A stretch of DNA of 59,902 nt from Bacteroidales bacterium. GTDB lineage: Bacteria; Bacteroidota; Bacteroidia; Bacteroidales; F082. Location of the stretch: positions 1 to 59,902 of the forward strand of contig JANQGJ010000018.1 of assembly GCA_028277395.1 (NCBI GenBank), given 5' to 3'. The stretch's first letter is position 1. Every line of letters starts with the position of its first letter. Below the pieces are notes generated by a model, which did no database searches, was not told the origin of the DNA, and saw only the letters and a program-made list of their open reading frames with translations. A program made the translations under genes and the position numbers. Of the stretch, positions 38,429 to 48,333 are shown one piece after another.

Positions 38429-40321
38429 TTAATTCATAATCTCCTGAGAAATCAATTCCCCGTTTTTATAAGTTTCCTGTTTTAATAATACATTAGCCTG
38501 ATTCCAAATCTCCTGGATACCTTCTTTTTTATCATTCCTGAAAGTAGCAATTGATTCCAGCGCACCCGACTCAAAATACCATTCCCATCTTCCTTCTTTT
38601 TTGTCATTTATAAAACTGCCCTGTGTAGCTTTTTGTCCTTCAGGATAATATGTTATTGTCAATCCATCTAATTTACCACTAACATATGTTGACTCCATTT
38701 GAATACTTCCAGGTTCATTATAATAGGTTTTCCAGTACCCATCACGTAAACCATCTGTTATTCTGCCATCTTCAAGTACATTGTTTGTCCCTTCATAATA
38801 AATTATGTACTTTCCATTACCGTCATTCACATTTATTTTACCGTCATTATCCCAGGTATTCAATATTTTATAAGTATCATCATTATAAACACCTTCTTCC
38901 ATTAAAATTCCATTTGGATAGTATGTTTTCCATATACCATCCTTATATCCATTCTTTACGTTTCCCGTTTCCATTAAAGTTCCGTCTTCGTAATACTCGT
39001 AAAACTGACCTGTTCCATTTTCGACATTCATATTGCCACTTCTATCCCATGAACTAATAATCATTGGCTGCTCTGAGCTGTCAAATTCAAGGTAATACGT
39101 TGGAGTATTGTCTTCATACCAATATTTCCATGTTCCAACAGGTTTGCCATTATCATAAAAACATTCGGCACTTTTTTTGCCATTTTCGTAATAATATAGC
39201 CATGTTCCAACAGGATTGTCATTTAAATAATCTCCTTGTTGAATTATATTTCCATTATCAGTGTATATGGCAAACTTACCTGTTAGTCTTCCATTTAAAT
39301 AAGTACCGGAATCCTTTAAACTACCATTATCATGATAAACTTTGTAGTTTCCATTCGATAATCCTTTTGAAAAGTTTACCTCCCGCATCAGTTTGCCATC
39401 TTCAGCATACCATTTCCATAAGCCATCTTCGAGACCTTGTTTAAAATTACCGGTTGCCTGTATTTTTCCATTCGTATAATAAAAATCCCATTTACCTTCT
39501 TCTTTACTGTTTTCCATATTTCCTGTTGAAAGAACAACACCCGATTCATAATAGAATGTTTTTTGACCATTTACTCCTGCCGAGAGTTTGAAAATCGCCA
39601 AAGCCACAATAACCAGGGAAACAATAACAAATGGGAATCTTAATTTGGAATGTTTTGGTACAAAGTCATTGTTAAGAATCATAGCTTCAGTGATTGGCCT
39701 GAAGGCAAATTTATAGCCCTCTACCACAGCAATACCATAAAATAACACATCCATCGGGCTGAATGATTCAGTGAATATAAGAATTACTGTATTCAGATCT
39801 AAATAAGATAGAGTTTCAATATATCCGAGTGATTGTGCATGAGCTATAAACCCAACCTGGCTGAATAAATTCCCTAAAGCGCAACCCAAAAGGGATAAAA
39901 CAGCTCCAACAAATCCATAAACAGTGTCCAGCCCGGCTCCAAAAAAACGAACACCCATTCCAACAACAAATCCTACTCCAATCGCCATAAATCCTATTTG
40001 GTATTCAGTAGTTACAGTGATGAAGGCCCAGATAATCGCACATATAACAGCAAGCAAAAATCCTCCTACTACTGCATATGAAAGAACCTGATGAGATTTT
40101 ATTTCCATTAATACCTGACTTGATAGTTTTGCAGGTTTTTTCACTATGGTATCTTTATCACCGGAAGTTACTTCTTTGATTGCTTCATCAGGTATGAAGT
40201 CTTTACACTCTTTTTCAAAGTCTGCTACTTTGTTAGTAAGGTTACATATAATACCATGTTTGGGATCAAATGCTCTGTTTTTACATTTTTTACAATAAAT
40301 TAACTGCTCTTCTCTAGTCAT
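38429..40321 (-). CDS. Membrane protein with N-terminal CxxC motif and about 13 MORN-type (YwqK-like) repeats
   Basis: A 630-residue fusion. Residues 1-45 carry YCKKCKN and later Cys residues (GIICNL, KECKDF), likely a small zinc-binding module. About 75-265 holds four or five membrane helices. From about 270 to the end there are around 13 MORN_2 repeats of the form G-x-W-x-x-Y-Y-x-x-G (for example GLWKWYAEDG, GTWLYYYENG, GIWKTYYPNG, GRWEWYFESG), usually of 23 residues. Two copies are lengthened by similar inserts, SSWDRSGNMNVENGTG and NTWDNDGKINVNDGNG. MORN_2 repeats occur in YwqK-type proteins of unknown biochemistry. I do not know a family with all three parts. Confidence 0.85.
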   Translation of the reverse strand: MTREEQLIYCKKCKNRAFDPKHGIICNLTNKVADFEKECKDFIPDEAIKEVTSGDKDTIVKKPAKLSSQVLMEIKSHQVLSYAVVGGFLLAVICAIIWAFITVTTEYQIGFMAIGVGFVVGMGVRFFGAGLDTVYGFVGAVLSLLGCALGNLFSQVGFIAHAQSLGYIETLSYLDLNTVILIFTESFSPMDVLFYGIAVVEGYKFAFRPITEAMILNNDFVPKHSKLRFPFVIVSLVIVALAIFKLSAGVNGQKTFYYESGVVLSTGNMENSKEEGKWDFYYTNGKIQATGNFKQGLEDGLWKWYAEDGKLMREVNFSKGLSNGNYKVYHDNGSLKDSGTYLNGRLTGKFAIYTDNGNIIQQGDYLNDNPVGTWLYYYENGKKSAECFYDNGKPVGTWKYWYEDNTPTYYLEFDSSEQPMIISSWDRSGNMNVENGTGQFYEYYEDGTLMETGNVKNGYKDGIWKTYYPNGILMEEGVYNDDTYKILNTWDNDGKINVNDGNGKYIIYYEGTNNVLEDGRITDGLRDGYWKTYYNEPGSIQMESTYVSGKLDGLTITYYPEGQKATQGSFINDKKEGRWEWYFESGALESIATFRNDKKEGIQEIWNQANVLLKQETYKNGELISQEIMN

Positions 40322-40469
40322 TATTTTTGGTTTATTATGTTGATCGGTAATTTCAAACTAGCTAATTGCATATGCAAAACATGGTCTGTAAGCAATTGTG
40401 AAATAGTTATGTAGGTAGCAGATATTAGTTGAGTGCTGACTTTATAAGTCTTATTAGTAGTGAAATATA

Positions 40470-40502
40470 CAGTAAAGTTAGTAAAATATTATTACTTTAC
40501 TG
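40470..40502. repeat. Inverted repeat CAGTAAAG...CTTTACTG
   Basis: Two perfect 8-base arms lie 17 bases apart, with an AT-only-like centre that is itself partly symmetric. It lacks a T run, so it is more likely a protein-binding site or cruciform than a terminator. Confidence 0.5.
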
Positions 40503-40897
40503 GAATCGGGTTAATTTTCATGTACTTTGGACTCAATTTAATGGGTTATCAGCAATAATGTGTTAATTTATTAACAATAATTATGCCTTATTCTTATTTA
40601 GCAATGTTTTTGTATTAATTTTGCCCCGAAATCAGATTTTGGTTTTGTAGGCTGATGTTTAGCTGAACTACATAAATCGCATTATTTAAATTGAAAAATA
40701 TAATAGAAATTAATAAATGGGAAACCGGTAACCAACTTTACAATTATATTAATATGTAAGATAATTGATTTTGTTGAAATAACCGGAGTTATTAATTTGA
40801 CAACCATATATAATACAAACTAGTAATTAAAATTTATTCCAATGAAATCATCAATCACTATATTTTTTTATGTAAAACGAATATGTGATTGAAAATT

Positions 40898-40932
40898 CCA
40901 CCTGCCCCTGTTTATGACTCTGGCAGGCAGGC
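40898..40932. repeat. GC-rich inverted repeat before mutA
   Basis: CCACCTGCC at 40898-40906 faces GGCAGGCAGGC at 40922-40932. The stretch is far richer in G+C than the surrounding AT-rich leader and lies 24 bases before the mutA ATG, so a hairpin here could affect translation. It may also be a short dispersed repeat. Confidence 0.5.
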
Positions 40933-40956
40933 AAACCTATTTAATAATAAATACGT

Positions 40957-42816
40957 ATGAATAAAGAAAAGCTTTTTGGAGCATTTCCAGCTGTTTCAGA
41001 CGAAGAGTGGAAAGACAAAATCATAGCAGATTTAAAAGGAGCTGATTTTGATCGAAAATTGGTTTGGAAAACCAGCGAAGGATTTGATGTACAACCATAT
41101 TATAGAGGTGGAGATATTGGTAAACTGCCACATATGGAAATTCTGCCGGGGAACTTCCCTTTTGTCAGAGGTAACAAAGTAAAGAAAAACAACTGGCTTG
41201 TACGTCAGGATATTTTTGTGAAGGATGTGGCAGAAGCAAATAAGAAGTCATTAAATGTAAGGCTGAGAGGTGTTGATTCTCTTGGATTCAAATTTGATGA
41301 TGACTTTGAACCTGATGCCGAAAATATTGAAAGTCTTTGTGAGAACATCAGGGCAGATTATATGGAGCTTAACTTTCAAACGGCATATCCCCTGGAGACG
41401 ATTAAAACACTTGATTTTCTGGCAAAGAAATATAACCGGGATCTCGAAAAGGTTAAAGGAAGTGTAGAATATGATCCAATTGGTGATTTTAGTTTATCAG
41501 GTCAGTTTAAAGCCTCTCAGGATCAGGACTTATTGTTACTTAAAGATCTGCATGATGCTGCTAAACACCTTCCAAATTTACATTACCTGGTAATAAACGC
41601 TACAATATTTAATAATTCCGGAGCAGGTATTGTAAATGAACTGGCGTTTGCATTGTCAACTGCTGTAGAATATCTGACTCACTTAACAAATGAAGGCTTA
41701 AGTATTGATGAGATCACCCCAAGAATACGTTTCCATTTTTCAGTTGGATCTGATTACTTCATGGAAATTGCAAAGTTAAGGGCAGCAAAATATCTTTGGT
41801 CTAAAATTGTAAATTCTTATGGTTTAAGTGATGCATCTAATGCTACAATGCATATACATTGCAGTAACTCAAGATGGAACAAAACAGTTTACGACCCATA
41901 TGTAAATATGCTGCGTACCACAACAGAATCAATGTCAGCAATACTCGGTGGTGTTAATTCACTGACAGTATTACCCTTCAACTCAATTTATGAAAACGAA
42001 ACAGAATTCTCAGAAAGAATTGCCAGAAATCAGCAGTTAGTATTAAAAGGAGAATCTTACCTGGACAAAGTAGCTGATATAAGTGCAGGATCATATTATA
42101 TTGAAGAACTCACTGACAAACTGATCCATAGTGCCTGGGAGCAATTCCTGAAAATTGACGATGAAGGTGGTTATATTGAAGCTTTTGGAAATGGCAGGAT
42201 CCAGGAAATAATTAATGCCGATGCTTCTAAAAGAGATCATGAGATAGCTACCCGACGAAGGTCATTACTGGGAACAAATCAATATCCCAATATTACGGAA
42301 TATCAGGGTGCTGATTTTGATTTGCCTGCAAAGCATGAGGTTAAAAATGAAGGTGTTGAACCATTAAAAATATATCGCGGAGCAGAACAACTGGAAAAAC
42401 TCAGGTTTAATACAGATCAATATGCCATAAACAATAAGCGTCCTGTAGTCTGGATGTTTACTTACGGAAATCTTGCCATGCGTAAAGCAAGATCACAGTT
42501 TGCCGGTAACTTTTTTGGTTGTGCCGGATATGAAATTGTAGATAATGCCGGATTTAGTACTGTTGAAGAAGGTATTGCAGAGGCTAAAAAAACTAATCCT
42601 GATATCATTGTAATTTGTAGTTCTGATGCAGAATATGCTGATATTGCCGAAAAGATCTATAATGAACTTAGTGCAGAAACAATAGTGGTATTAGCAGGAT
42701 ATCCCATGGATTTGATTGATAGATTCAATGAAATTGGATTAACAAATCTTATACATGTTAAAAGTAATTTACTGGAAGAATTAAAAAGGTATAATGAACT
42801 TTTAAAGATTAATTAA
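40957..42816 (+). CDS. mutA: Methylmalonyl-CoA mutase small subunit
   Basis: The 619-residue beta subunit of the B12-dependent mutase that interconverts succinyl-CoA and methylmalonyl-CoA. It has the shared barrel ([37 protein letters not shown]) and a C-terminal Rossmann-like domain. That domain lacks the DxHxxG cobalamin-binding motif, as is normal for the structural, non-catalytic subunit. The large-subunit gene begins 38 bases later. In Bacteroidota the complex mostly works toward propionate formation, or the reverse when propionate is used. Confidence 0.96.
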   Translation: MNKEKLFGAFPAVSDEEWKDKIIADLKGADFDRKLVWKTSEGFDVQPYYRGGDIGKLPHMEILPGNFPFVRGNKVKKNNWLVRQDIFVKDVAEANKKSLNVRLRGVDSLGFKFDDDFEPDAENIESLCENIRADYMELNFQTAYPLETIKTLDFLAKKYNRDLEKVKGSVEYDPIGDFSLSGQFKASQDQDLLLLKDLHDAAKHLPNLHYLVINATIFNNSGAGIVNELAFALSTAVEYLTHLTNEGLSIDEITPRIRFHFSVGSDYFMEIAKLRAAKYLWSKIVNSYGLSDASNATMHIHCSNSRWNKTVYDPYVNMLRTTTESMSAILGGVNSLTVLPFNSIYENETEFSERIARNQQLVLKGESYLDKVADISAGSYYIEELTDKLIHSAWEQFLKIDDEGGYIEAFGNGRIQEIINADASKRDHEIATRRRSLLGTNQYPNITEYQGADFDLPAKHEVKNEGVEPLKIYRGAEQLEKLRFNTDQYAINNKRPVVWMFTYGNLAMRKARSQFAGNFFGCAGYEIVDNAGFSTVEEGIAEAKKTNPDIIVICSSDAEYADIAEKIYNELSAETIVVLAGYPMDLIDRFNEIGLTNLIHVKSNLLEELKRYNELLKIN

Positions 42817-42854
42817 TATCCGGTAATTATTGTTAAACCTTCAAATGAATTGAA

Positions 42855-45008
42855 ATGAAACCTAATTTTAAAAATATAAATATAGATCAAAATCCCGAAT
42901 CAGGCGTTACAAATAATGATTGGGAAAAGGATAATAATATAACTGCTGACTGGAAAACACCGGAAGGGATAAACGTAAAGCCTGTTTATACTTCTGAAGA
43001 GCTTAAAGGAATGGAGCATTTAGACTATGCTGCCGGTCTTGCCCCATATCTTAGGGGACCTTACTCTACAATGTATGTTACCAGGCCTTGGACAATTCGT
43101 CAGTATGCCGGATTTTCCACTGCAGAAGAATCAAATGCTTTTTATCGCAGAAACCTGGCCGCAGGACAAAAAGGGCTTTCGGTTGCGTTTGATCTGGCAA
43201 CTCACAGAGGTTATGATAGCGATCATGAAAGGGTTGTTGGAGATGTTGGAAAAGCAGGTGTTGCCATTGACTCGATTCTGGATATGCAGATATTGTTTGA
43301 TCAGATACCACTGAACAAAATATCAGTTTCTATGACAATGAATGGTGCTGTACTTCCGGTACTTGCATTTTACATTGTTGCAGCTCTTGAGCAGGGAGCA
43401 AAACTTGAAGAACTATCAGGAACCATACAAAATGATATTCTTAAGGAGTTTATGGTTCGTAACACTTATATTTATCCTCCTGATCCGTCAATGCGCATTA
43501 TTGCTGATATTTTTGAGTACACATCTCAAAAAATGCCAAAGTTTAACTCAATATCTATTTCAGGATATCATATTCAGGAAGCAGGTGCAACTGCAGATAT
43601 TGAGTTGGCATATACTCTTGCAGATGGTTTGGATTATATTCGCACCGGATTGAAATCAGGATTAAAAATTGATGATTTTGCACCTCGTTTGTCATTTTTC
43701 TGGGGCTCAGGAATGAACCATTTTATGGAGATTGCAAAACTTCGTGCCGGCCGTATGTTGTGGGCAAAAATCGTGAAACAGTTCAACCCGAAAAATCCAA
43801 AATCCATGGCATTGAGAACACATACTCAAACATCAGGATGGAGTTTAACTGAACAGGACCCCTTTAATAATGTAGCGCGTACATGTGTTGAGGCTCTAGG
43901 TGCAACACTGGGTCATACTCAATCTTTGCATACAAATGCACTTGATGAAGCAATTGCACTTCCAACAGATTTTTCAGCAAGGATTGCACGTAATACTCAG
44001 ATTTACCTTCAGGAAGAAACTAATATTTGCCGTTCCGTTGATCCATGGGCAGGTTCTTATTATGTTGAAACGTTAACTCATGAACTGGCAAATAAAGCCT
44101 GGGAACATATCATGGAAATTGAAGAAATGGGTGGTATGGCAAAAGCAATTGAAACCGGACTCCCAAAAATGAGAATTGAAGAGGCAGCTGCCCGTAAACA
44201 GGCAAGAATTGATGCTCATAAAGATGTAATTGTTGGAGTAAATAAATACAAGCTTGATAAAGAAGATCCAATTGATACTCTTGATATTGATAATGCTGCA
44301 GTTCGTGAATCACAGTTGATAAGACTTAAGAAACTTCGTGCGGAAAGAGATAATGAGCGGGTTCAGAAAAGCCTTGATGCTATCACTAAAGCATGTGAAA
44401 CAGGAGAAGGTAATTTATTGGAATTGGCAGTTGAAGCAGCGAAAAATCGTGCCAGTCTCGGAGAAATTTCGTATGCTTGCGAAAAAGTTATGGGAAGATA
44501 TAAAGCAGTAATAAGATCAATTTCCGGTGTTTATGCAGCAGAAGCGGGAAGTGATGATTCATTTAAAAAAGCTCATGAGCTTGCAGATGAATTTGCAAGC
44601 CTTGATGGACGCCGCCCGAGAATCATGATTGCAAAAATGGGACAGGACGGGCATGACAGAGGTGCTAAAGTTGTAGCAACCGGTTATGCGGATATAGGAT
44701 TTGATGTTGATATCGGACCATTGTTCCAAACTCCTGCTGAAGCAGCACGTCAGGCAGTTGAAAATGATGTACATATTTTAGGTGTGTCAAGTCTGGCAGC
44801 AGGCCATAAAACATTGGTTCCACAAGTTATTGAAGAACTCAAAAAACTTGGCAGGGAAGACATTATGGTTATTGTTGGTGGTGTTATTCCTCCTCAGGAT
44901 TATCAATTCCTGTATGATTCAGGAGTTGCAGCAATCTTCGGACCCGGAACAGTTATTTCTGAGGCAGGTGTTAGTATGCTGAAGTTGTTAATTGAAGCAA
45001 GAAAGTAA
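42855..45008 (+). CDS. mutB: Methylmalonyl-CoA mutase large (catalytic) subunit
   Basis: A 717-residue catalytic subunit. The substrate barrel includes [40 protein letters not shown] in overlapping blocks and [19 protein letters not shown]. The C-terminal B12 domain has DGHDRG, in which His600 is the expected cobalt ligand, followed by [14 protein letters not shown] [15 protein letters not shown]. Length is standard. It pairs with mutA directly upstream; epimerase and MeaB chaperone genes are not in the window. A strong terminator lies 24 bases after its stop. Confidence 0.97.
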   Translation: MKPNFKNINIDQNPESGVTNNDWEKDNNITADWKTPEGINVKPVYTSEELKGMEHLDYAAGLAPYLRGPYSTMYVTRPWTIRQYAGFSTAEESNAFYRRNLAAGQKGLSVAFDLATHRGYDSDHERVVGDVGKAGVAIDSILDMQILFDQIPLNKISVSMTMNGAVLPVLAFYIVAALEQGAKLEELSGTIQNDILKEFMVRNTYIYPPDPSMRIIADIFEYTSQKMPKFNSISISGYHIQEAGATADIELAYTLADGLDYIRTGLKSGLKIDDFAPRLSFFWGSGMNHFMEIAKLRAGRMLWAKIVKQFNPKNPKSMALRTHTQTSGWSLTEQDPFNNVARTCVEALGATLGHTQSLHTNALDEAIALPTDFSARIARNTQIYLQEETNICRSVDPWAGSYYVETLTHELANKAWEHIMEIEEMGGMAKAIETGLPKMRIEEAAARKQARIDAHKDVIVGVNKYKLDKEDPIDTLDIDNAAVRESQLIRLKKLRAERDNERVQKSLDAITKACETGEGNLLELAVEAAKNRASLGEISYACEKVMGRYKAVIRSISGVYAAEAGSDDSFKKAHELADEFASLDGRRPRIMIAKMGQDGHDRGAKVVATGYADIGFDVDIGPLFQTPAEAARQAVENDVHILGVSSLAAGHKTLVPQVIEELKKLGREDIMVIVGGVIPPQDYQFLYDSGVAAIFGPGTVISEAGVSMLKLLIEARK

Positions 45009-45032
45009 TAATATATTTTTTAAATCGTTTAG

Positions 45033-45066
45033 GAGGCGGATGTGAACAATATCTGCCTCTTTTTTT
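45033..45066 (+). terminator. Rho-independent terminator of the mutase operon
   Basis: GAGGCGGAT (45033-45041) pairs with ATCTGCCTC (45051-45059) over 9 bp with one G-T pair, loop 9 bases, followed by a run of seven T. Confidence 0.9.
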
Positions 45067-45140
45067 GAAATCTCAAAAGAGGTTATTTCAATATTAATCC
45101 ATATTAACGAAAACTTAATAAACTTTTAACATAAATTAAG

Positions 45141-45169
45141 TTTCCCGAGTTTTGTTTTTAGTAATTTTG
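45141..45169 (+). promoter_or_regulatory. Candidate promoter of the efflux operon
   Basis: TAATTTTG (45162-45169) fits TAnnTTTG and would give a leader of about 27 bases before the tolC-like ATG. The nearest -33-like element is TTTC at 45141-45144, with 17-base spacing, which is a poor match. Confidence 0.35.
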
Positions 45170-45200
45170 TCGTTTTTTTAATTAATAATAAGAACTTTAT

Positions 45201-46529
45201 ATGAATAAGATAATGATTGTCCTGATTGCTTTTGTGTTGTCGCTGAATGTAACAGGGCAGGAAATAAAATACTTTTCTGTAGAACAGGCAGTTGACTATG
45301 CATTGGAAAATAATTATCAAATAATAAATGCAGGAAAAGATGTTGAGTCTGCCAAATTCAGGGTTAAGGAGTCAACGGCAATTGGATTGCCTCAGTTAAA
45401 TGCAAGTGTTGGTTACAATGATAATATTGCACGGCCTGTTATGATTATTCCGGATTTTAATGATCCAACAAAAACCATGGAATTACAATTTGGGACCAAG
45501 TATGATGCTACTGTGGGAGCTTCAGTTTCGCAGCTTGTATTTAGTGGTGAATATTTAGTTGGATTACAGGCGGCAAGAAAATATCTCGAGAAAACAAACA
45601 CCGATTATTTCAAAAACAAAGTTGATGTTAAGGAATTGGTGGCAAACTCTTACTACAGTGCCCTTTCAGCTGCTGAGGGTATTAAGGTAGTTGATTCTAC
45701 ACTGGTGGTTACAAAAAACCTTGCTGATGAAACCAGGGAGGTTTTTTTAGTGGGTTTTGCCGAAGATATTGATGTTGATCAGCTTGATTTACTTGTTTCT
45801 GATCTGGAAGCCTCGGCATTATATTTGAAAAATCAATTGATAATATCACATGCTTACCTGAAGTTTTATTTGGGTTTAAAAGATGCTGACAGTGTTGTAC
45901 TAACAGATAATATGGAAGATATCATTTCAACAAGACATGGTTCTGATATGTTGACTAACCCGTTTAATATAAATCAAAATGTAGATTTCAGATCACTTCA
46001 AAAACAAAAGGAACTTAGCTGGTTGCAGGTAAAGCTTGAGAAAGCAGCATATATGCCGACTTTATCAGCAAATCTGAATTATCAGACACAGGCACAACGT
46101 GAAGAATGGAACTTCTTTGATAGCAAAGGTGTATGGTATGCCAGTTCAGTGTTTGGAGTAAGCATGCAGATACCTGTTTTTTCAAGTGGAGAAAGAAGAT
46201 CAAAAGTAAAGCAGGCTCAAATTGCATACAATCAGGTTGAGGTATTACAGGAGCAACTCGAAAGTCAGCTAAATTTACAATACGACGCTGCAATAAATGA
46301 ATATATGAATGCCTATCGTGTTTTTGAGAATAAACAAAAAAACAAGATAACTGCTGAGAAAATATATAACAAAACCACACAGAAATATGTGGAAGGAATG
46401 GCAAGCAGTCTTGATTTATTAAACACTCATAATCAGTTTCTTGACGCCGAAAACCAATATATTAATTCAGCACTTGCAGTACTGCAAAAGGGCGAGGAGT
46501 TAGAAAAAATATTAGCAAAGGAGGAGTAA
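45201..46529 (+). CDS. TolC-family outer-membrane efflux protein
   Basis: A 442-residue protein with a signal peptide (about 1-18) and the outer-membrane efflux repeats of the TolC family. Repeated long helices are marked by SVEQAVDYALENNYQI at the start of repeat one and LDLLNTHNQFLDAENQYINSALA near the end. It forms the trimeric outer-membrane channel of the efflux pump encoded downstream. The TetR-type regulator starts 8 bases after its stop, and all four genes of the set run in one direction. Confidence 0.93.
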   Translation: MNKIMIVLIAFVLSLNVTGQEIKYFSVEQAVDYALENNYQIINAGKDVESAKFRVKESTAIGLPQLNASVGYNDNIARPVMIIPDFNDPTKTMELQFGTKYDATVGASVSQLVFSGEYLVGLQAARKYLEKTNTDYFKNKVDVKELVANSYYSALSAAEGIKVVDSTLVVTKNLADETREVFLVGFAEDIDVDQLDLLVSDLEASALYLKNQLIISHAYLKFYLGLKDADSVVLTDNMEDIISTRHGSDMLTNPFNINQNVDFRSLQKQKELSWLQVKLEKAAYMPTLSANLNYQTQAQREEWNFFDSKGVWYASSVFGVSMQIPVFSSGERRSKVKQAQIAYNQVEVLQEQLESQLNLQYDAAINEYMNAYRVFENKQKNKITAEKIYNKTTQKYVEGMASSLDLLNTHNQFLDAENQYINSALAVLQKGEELEKILAKEE

Positions 46530-46536
46530 ACAGATC

Positions 46537-47151
46537 ATGAATAGTAAAATAACAGGTATTGTTGACAGCGTTTCCAAACTGTATCTTGAATACGGTATCA
46601 GAGGCGTCACAATGGATGATGTTGCACATCATTTGTCAATATCCAAGAAAACCCTTTACGAGTATTTTACCGACAAAAAACAACTTGTATGGGCAGTTCT
46701 CGACCACATTAAAAAAGAGTGGGACCATAGATTTTCTTCTCATGTATGTATTGACTGCAATGCAATAGAAGAATTATTCCATTTTTATGAAATTCAGGTA
46801 AAAATGATTAAAAGCAATAAACCTGCTTTTGTTTACGATTTAAGAAAATATTACCCTGAAGTGTTTAATTATTTTCAGAAACTAAAACGCGAAATGATTG
46901 AAGAACACTTTCTTAGCAATCTTGCAAAAGGACAGGAAGAAGGACTTTACCGGACTGATATGGATGGTGAAATAATTTCCAAGTTAAATCTGATGCGGAT
47001 TGAGGGAATAATGAATAATGAGTATTTTACGTTGGATGATTTTTTAAATACGGATCTGTTTACCGAGATATTTAAGTATCATCTGTATGGTATAGCAAGT
47101 GAAAACGGAAGAAAAATAATTGAAAAGAAGTTTAATAACATTGAAAACTAG
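46537..47151 (+). CDS. TetR/AcrR-family transcriptional regulator
   Basis: A 204-residue regulator. The N-terminal helix-turn-helix includes YGIRGVTMDDVAHHLSISKKTLYEYFTDKKQL, read as the standard TetR pattern in two blocks. The C-terminal ligand domain holds two near Cys (HVCIDCN). It is encoded inside the efflux operon between the channel and adaptor genes, so it probably represses the operon and responds to a pump substrate. Inclusion in the operon would give feedback on its own level. Confidence 0.93.
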   Translation: MNSKITGIVDSVSKLYLEYGIRGVTMDDVAHHLSISKKTLYEYFTDKKQLVWAVLDHIKKEWDHRFSSHVCIDCNAIEELFHFYEIQVKMIKSNKPAFVYDLRKYYPEVFNYFQKLKREMIEEHFLSNLAKGQEEGLYRTDMDGEIISKLNLMRIEGIMNNEYFTLDDFLNTDLFTEIFKYHLYGIASENGRKIIEKKFNNIEN

Positions 47152-47167
47152 TATAAATCAGAATAAA

Positions 47168-48292
47168 ATGAACAGATTATTAATAATATTAACCATCAGT
47201 ATAGTACTTGCTTCATGTACTTCAGAAACTGATAATTTATCAAATACCGATAAAATAAATTCCTATAAGAAACAAATAGAAGAGCTAAGTCTGAAAATTG
47301 AGGATATTGAGAAAAATTCCGGAGAAGTTGAATATACTGGATTGAAGATCCCCGTTAAAGTTGAAGAAATTGTTGCACAACCGTTCTCACACAGCTTTAC
47401 CGCAACCGGTGAACTGGAAAGTATAGCGGAAGCTTTCATTAGTCCTGAAGTAAATGGTCAGATAATTTCCATCAACGTTTCGGAAGGTGAATATGTTAAG
47501 AAAGGTCAGCTACTGGCCAGACTTAATACAGTTGTAATCGATAAAAATATTATTGAAGTTAAATCACAATTAAATCTGGCAAAAACAATATACGAGAAAC
47601 AATCTCAGCTTTGGGAGAAGAAAATTGGCTCCGAAAGACAATATCTCGAAGCTAAGAATAATTATGAAGCATTGGAGAACAGTTTATATACACTGGAAGC
47701 TCAAAAAGATATGGCAGTTATTACTTCTCCAATCCATGGAATAGTCGAGGAAATATATCAAAAGAAAGGTGAACTGGCATCACCCGGAATGCAGCTTATG
47801 CAGATTGTAAATATTGATGAACTATATGTTTCAGTACAACTATCGGAAGCATATCTGCCGGTAATCCACAAAGGTGATGTAGTAAATGTTACATTTCCGT
47901 CGTACCCCGGATTATTGTATCGTGAACCTGTTTATCGTACGGGGAATGTTATAAATCCACAAAACAGGACCTTTATTGTACAGGTTAAAGTAAACAATGA
48001 AGATGAAAAGCTTAAACCTCATATGCAGGCTAATATCAGGATCAATGATTATAATACTGATAATGCAATCGTACTTCCTTCAATTATAATAAGAGAAGAT
48101 ATGACAGGGCCATTTATTTTCATTATAGAAAAAGAAAACGGGAATGATGTTGCTACGAAAAAATATATAAAAACCGGTCGGTCTTTCGAAGACAAAACAG
48201 AAGTTATTGAAGGGATAAATGTTGGAGATGTTATTATTACTCAAGGCTACAACAATATATCCAAGGGTTCGGTAGTGAATGTTGTGAATTAG
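47168..48292 (+). CDS. RND efflux periplasmic adaptor (membrane fusion protein), lipoprotein
   Basis: A 374-residue adaptor joining the RND pump to the TolC-type channel. It has a lipoprotein signal ending IVLASCTS, a short coiled coil, the biotinyl-lipoyl-like domain (FISPEVNGQIISINVSEGEYV in two blocks), a hairpin near residues 125-175, and beta-barrel parts. I begin at 47168 because the signal peptide then starts at Met; a start 16 codons upstream overlaps tetR and would bury the signal. The RND gene follows after 41 bases. Confidence 0.92.
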   Translation: MNRLLIILTISIVLASCTSETDNLSNTDKINSYKKQIEELSLKIEDIEKNSGEVEYTGLKIPVKVEEIVAQPFSHSFTATGELESIAEAFISPEVNGQIISINVSEGEYVKKGQLLARLNTVVIDKNIIEVKSQLNLAKTIYEKQSQLWEKKIGSERQYLEAKNNYEALENSLYTLEAQKDMAVITSPIHGIVEEIYQKKGELASPGMQLMQIVNIDELYVSVQLSEAYLPVIHKGDVVNVTFPSYPGLLYREPVYRTGNVINPQNRTFIVQVKVNNEDEKLKPHMQANIRINDYNTDNAIVLPSIIIREDMTGPFIFIIEKENGNDVATKKYIKTGRSFEDKTEVIEGINVGDVIITQGYNNISKGSVVNVVN

Positions 48293-48333
48293 AGCAAAAG
48301 TATTTGACAAGTACCAAAAAACAATTTGTACAT

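Larger units (their letters stand above)
40322..40956. other. Gene-free region of about 635 bases upstream of methylmalonyl-CoA mutase
   Basis: No reading frame is supported. It contains a 12-bp palindrome TTGCATATGCAA (40366-40377), an inverted repeat CAGTAAAG/CTTTACTG (40470-40477 and 40495-40502), a possible -7 box TAATTTTG (40616-40623), and a GC-rich inverted repeat near the mutA start. If that -7 box is used, the mutA leader would be about 330 bases. I looked for a cobalamin riboswitch, since the enzyme needs B12, and found no B12-box-like core. Confidence 0.7.

Noticed and set aside
38686..39444. Long open frames on the plus strand opposite the MORN-repeat gene
   Set aside because: They mirror the repeated minus-strand coding sequence, are rich in His/Tyr/Phe/Cys, and match no family.
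40322..40956. Cobalamin riboswitch expected before a B12 enzyme
   Set aside because: No B12-box-like core or matching stems were visible by eye; absence is not certain without a covariance search.
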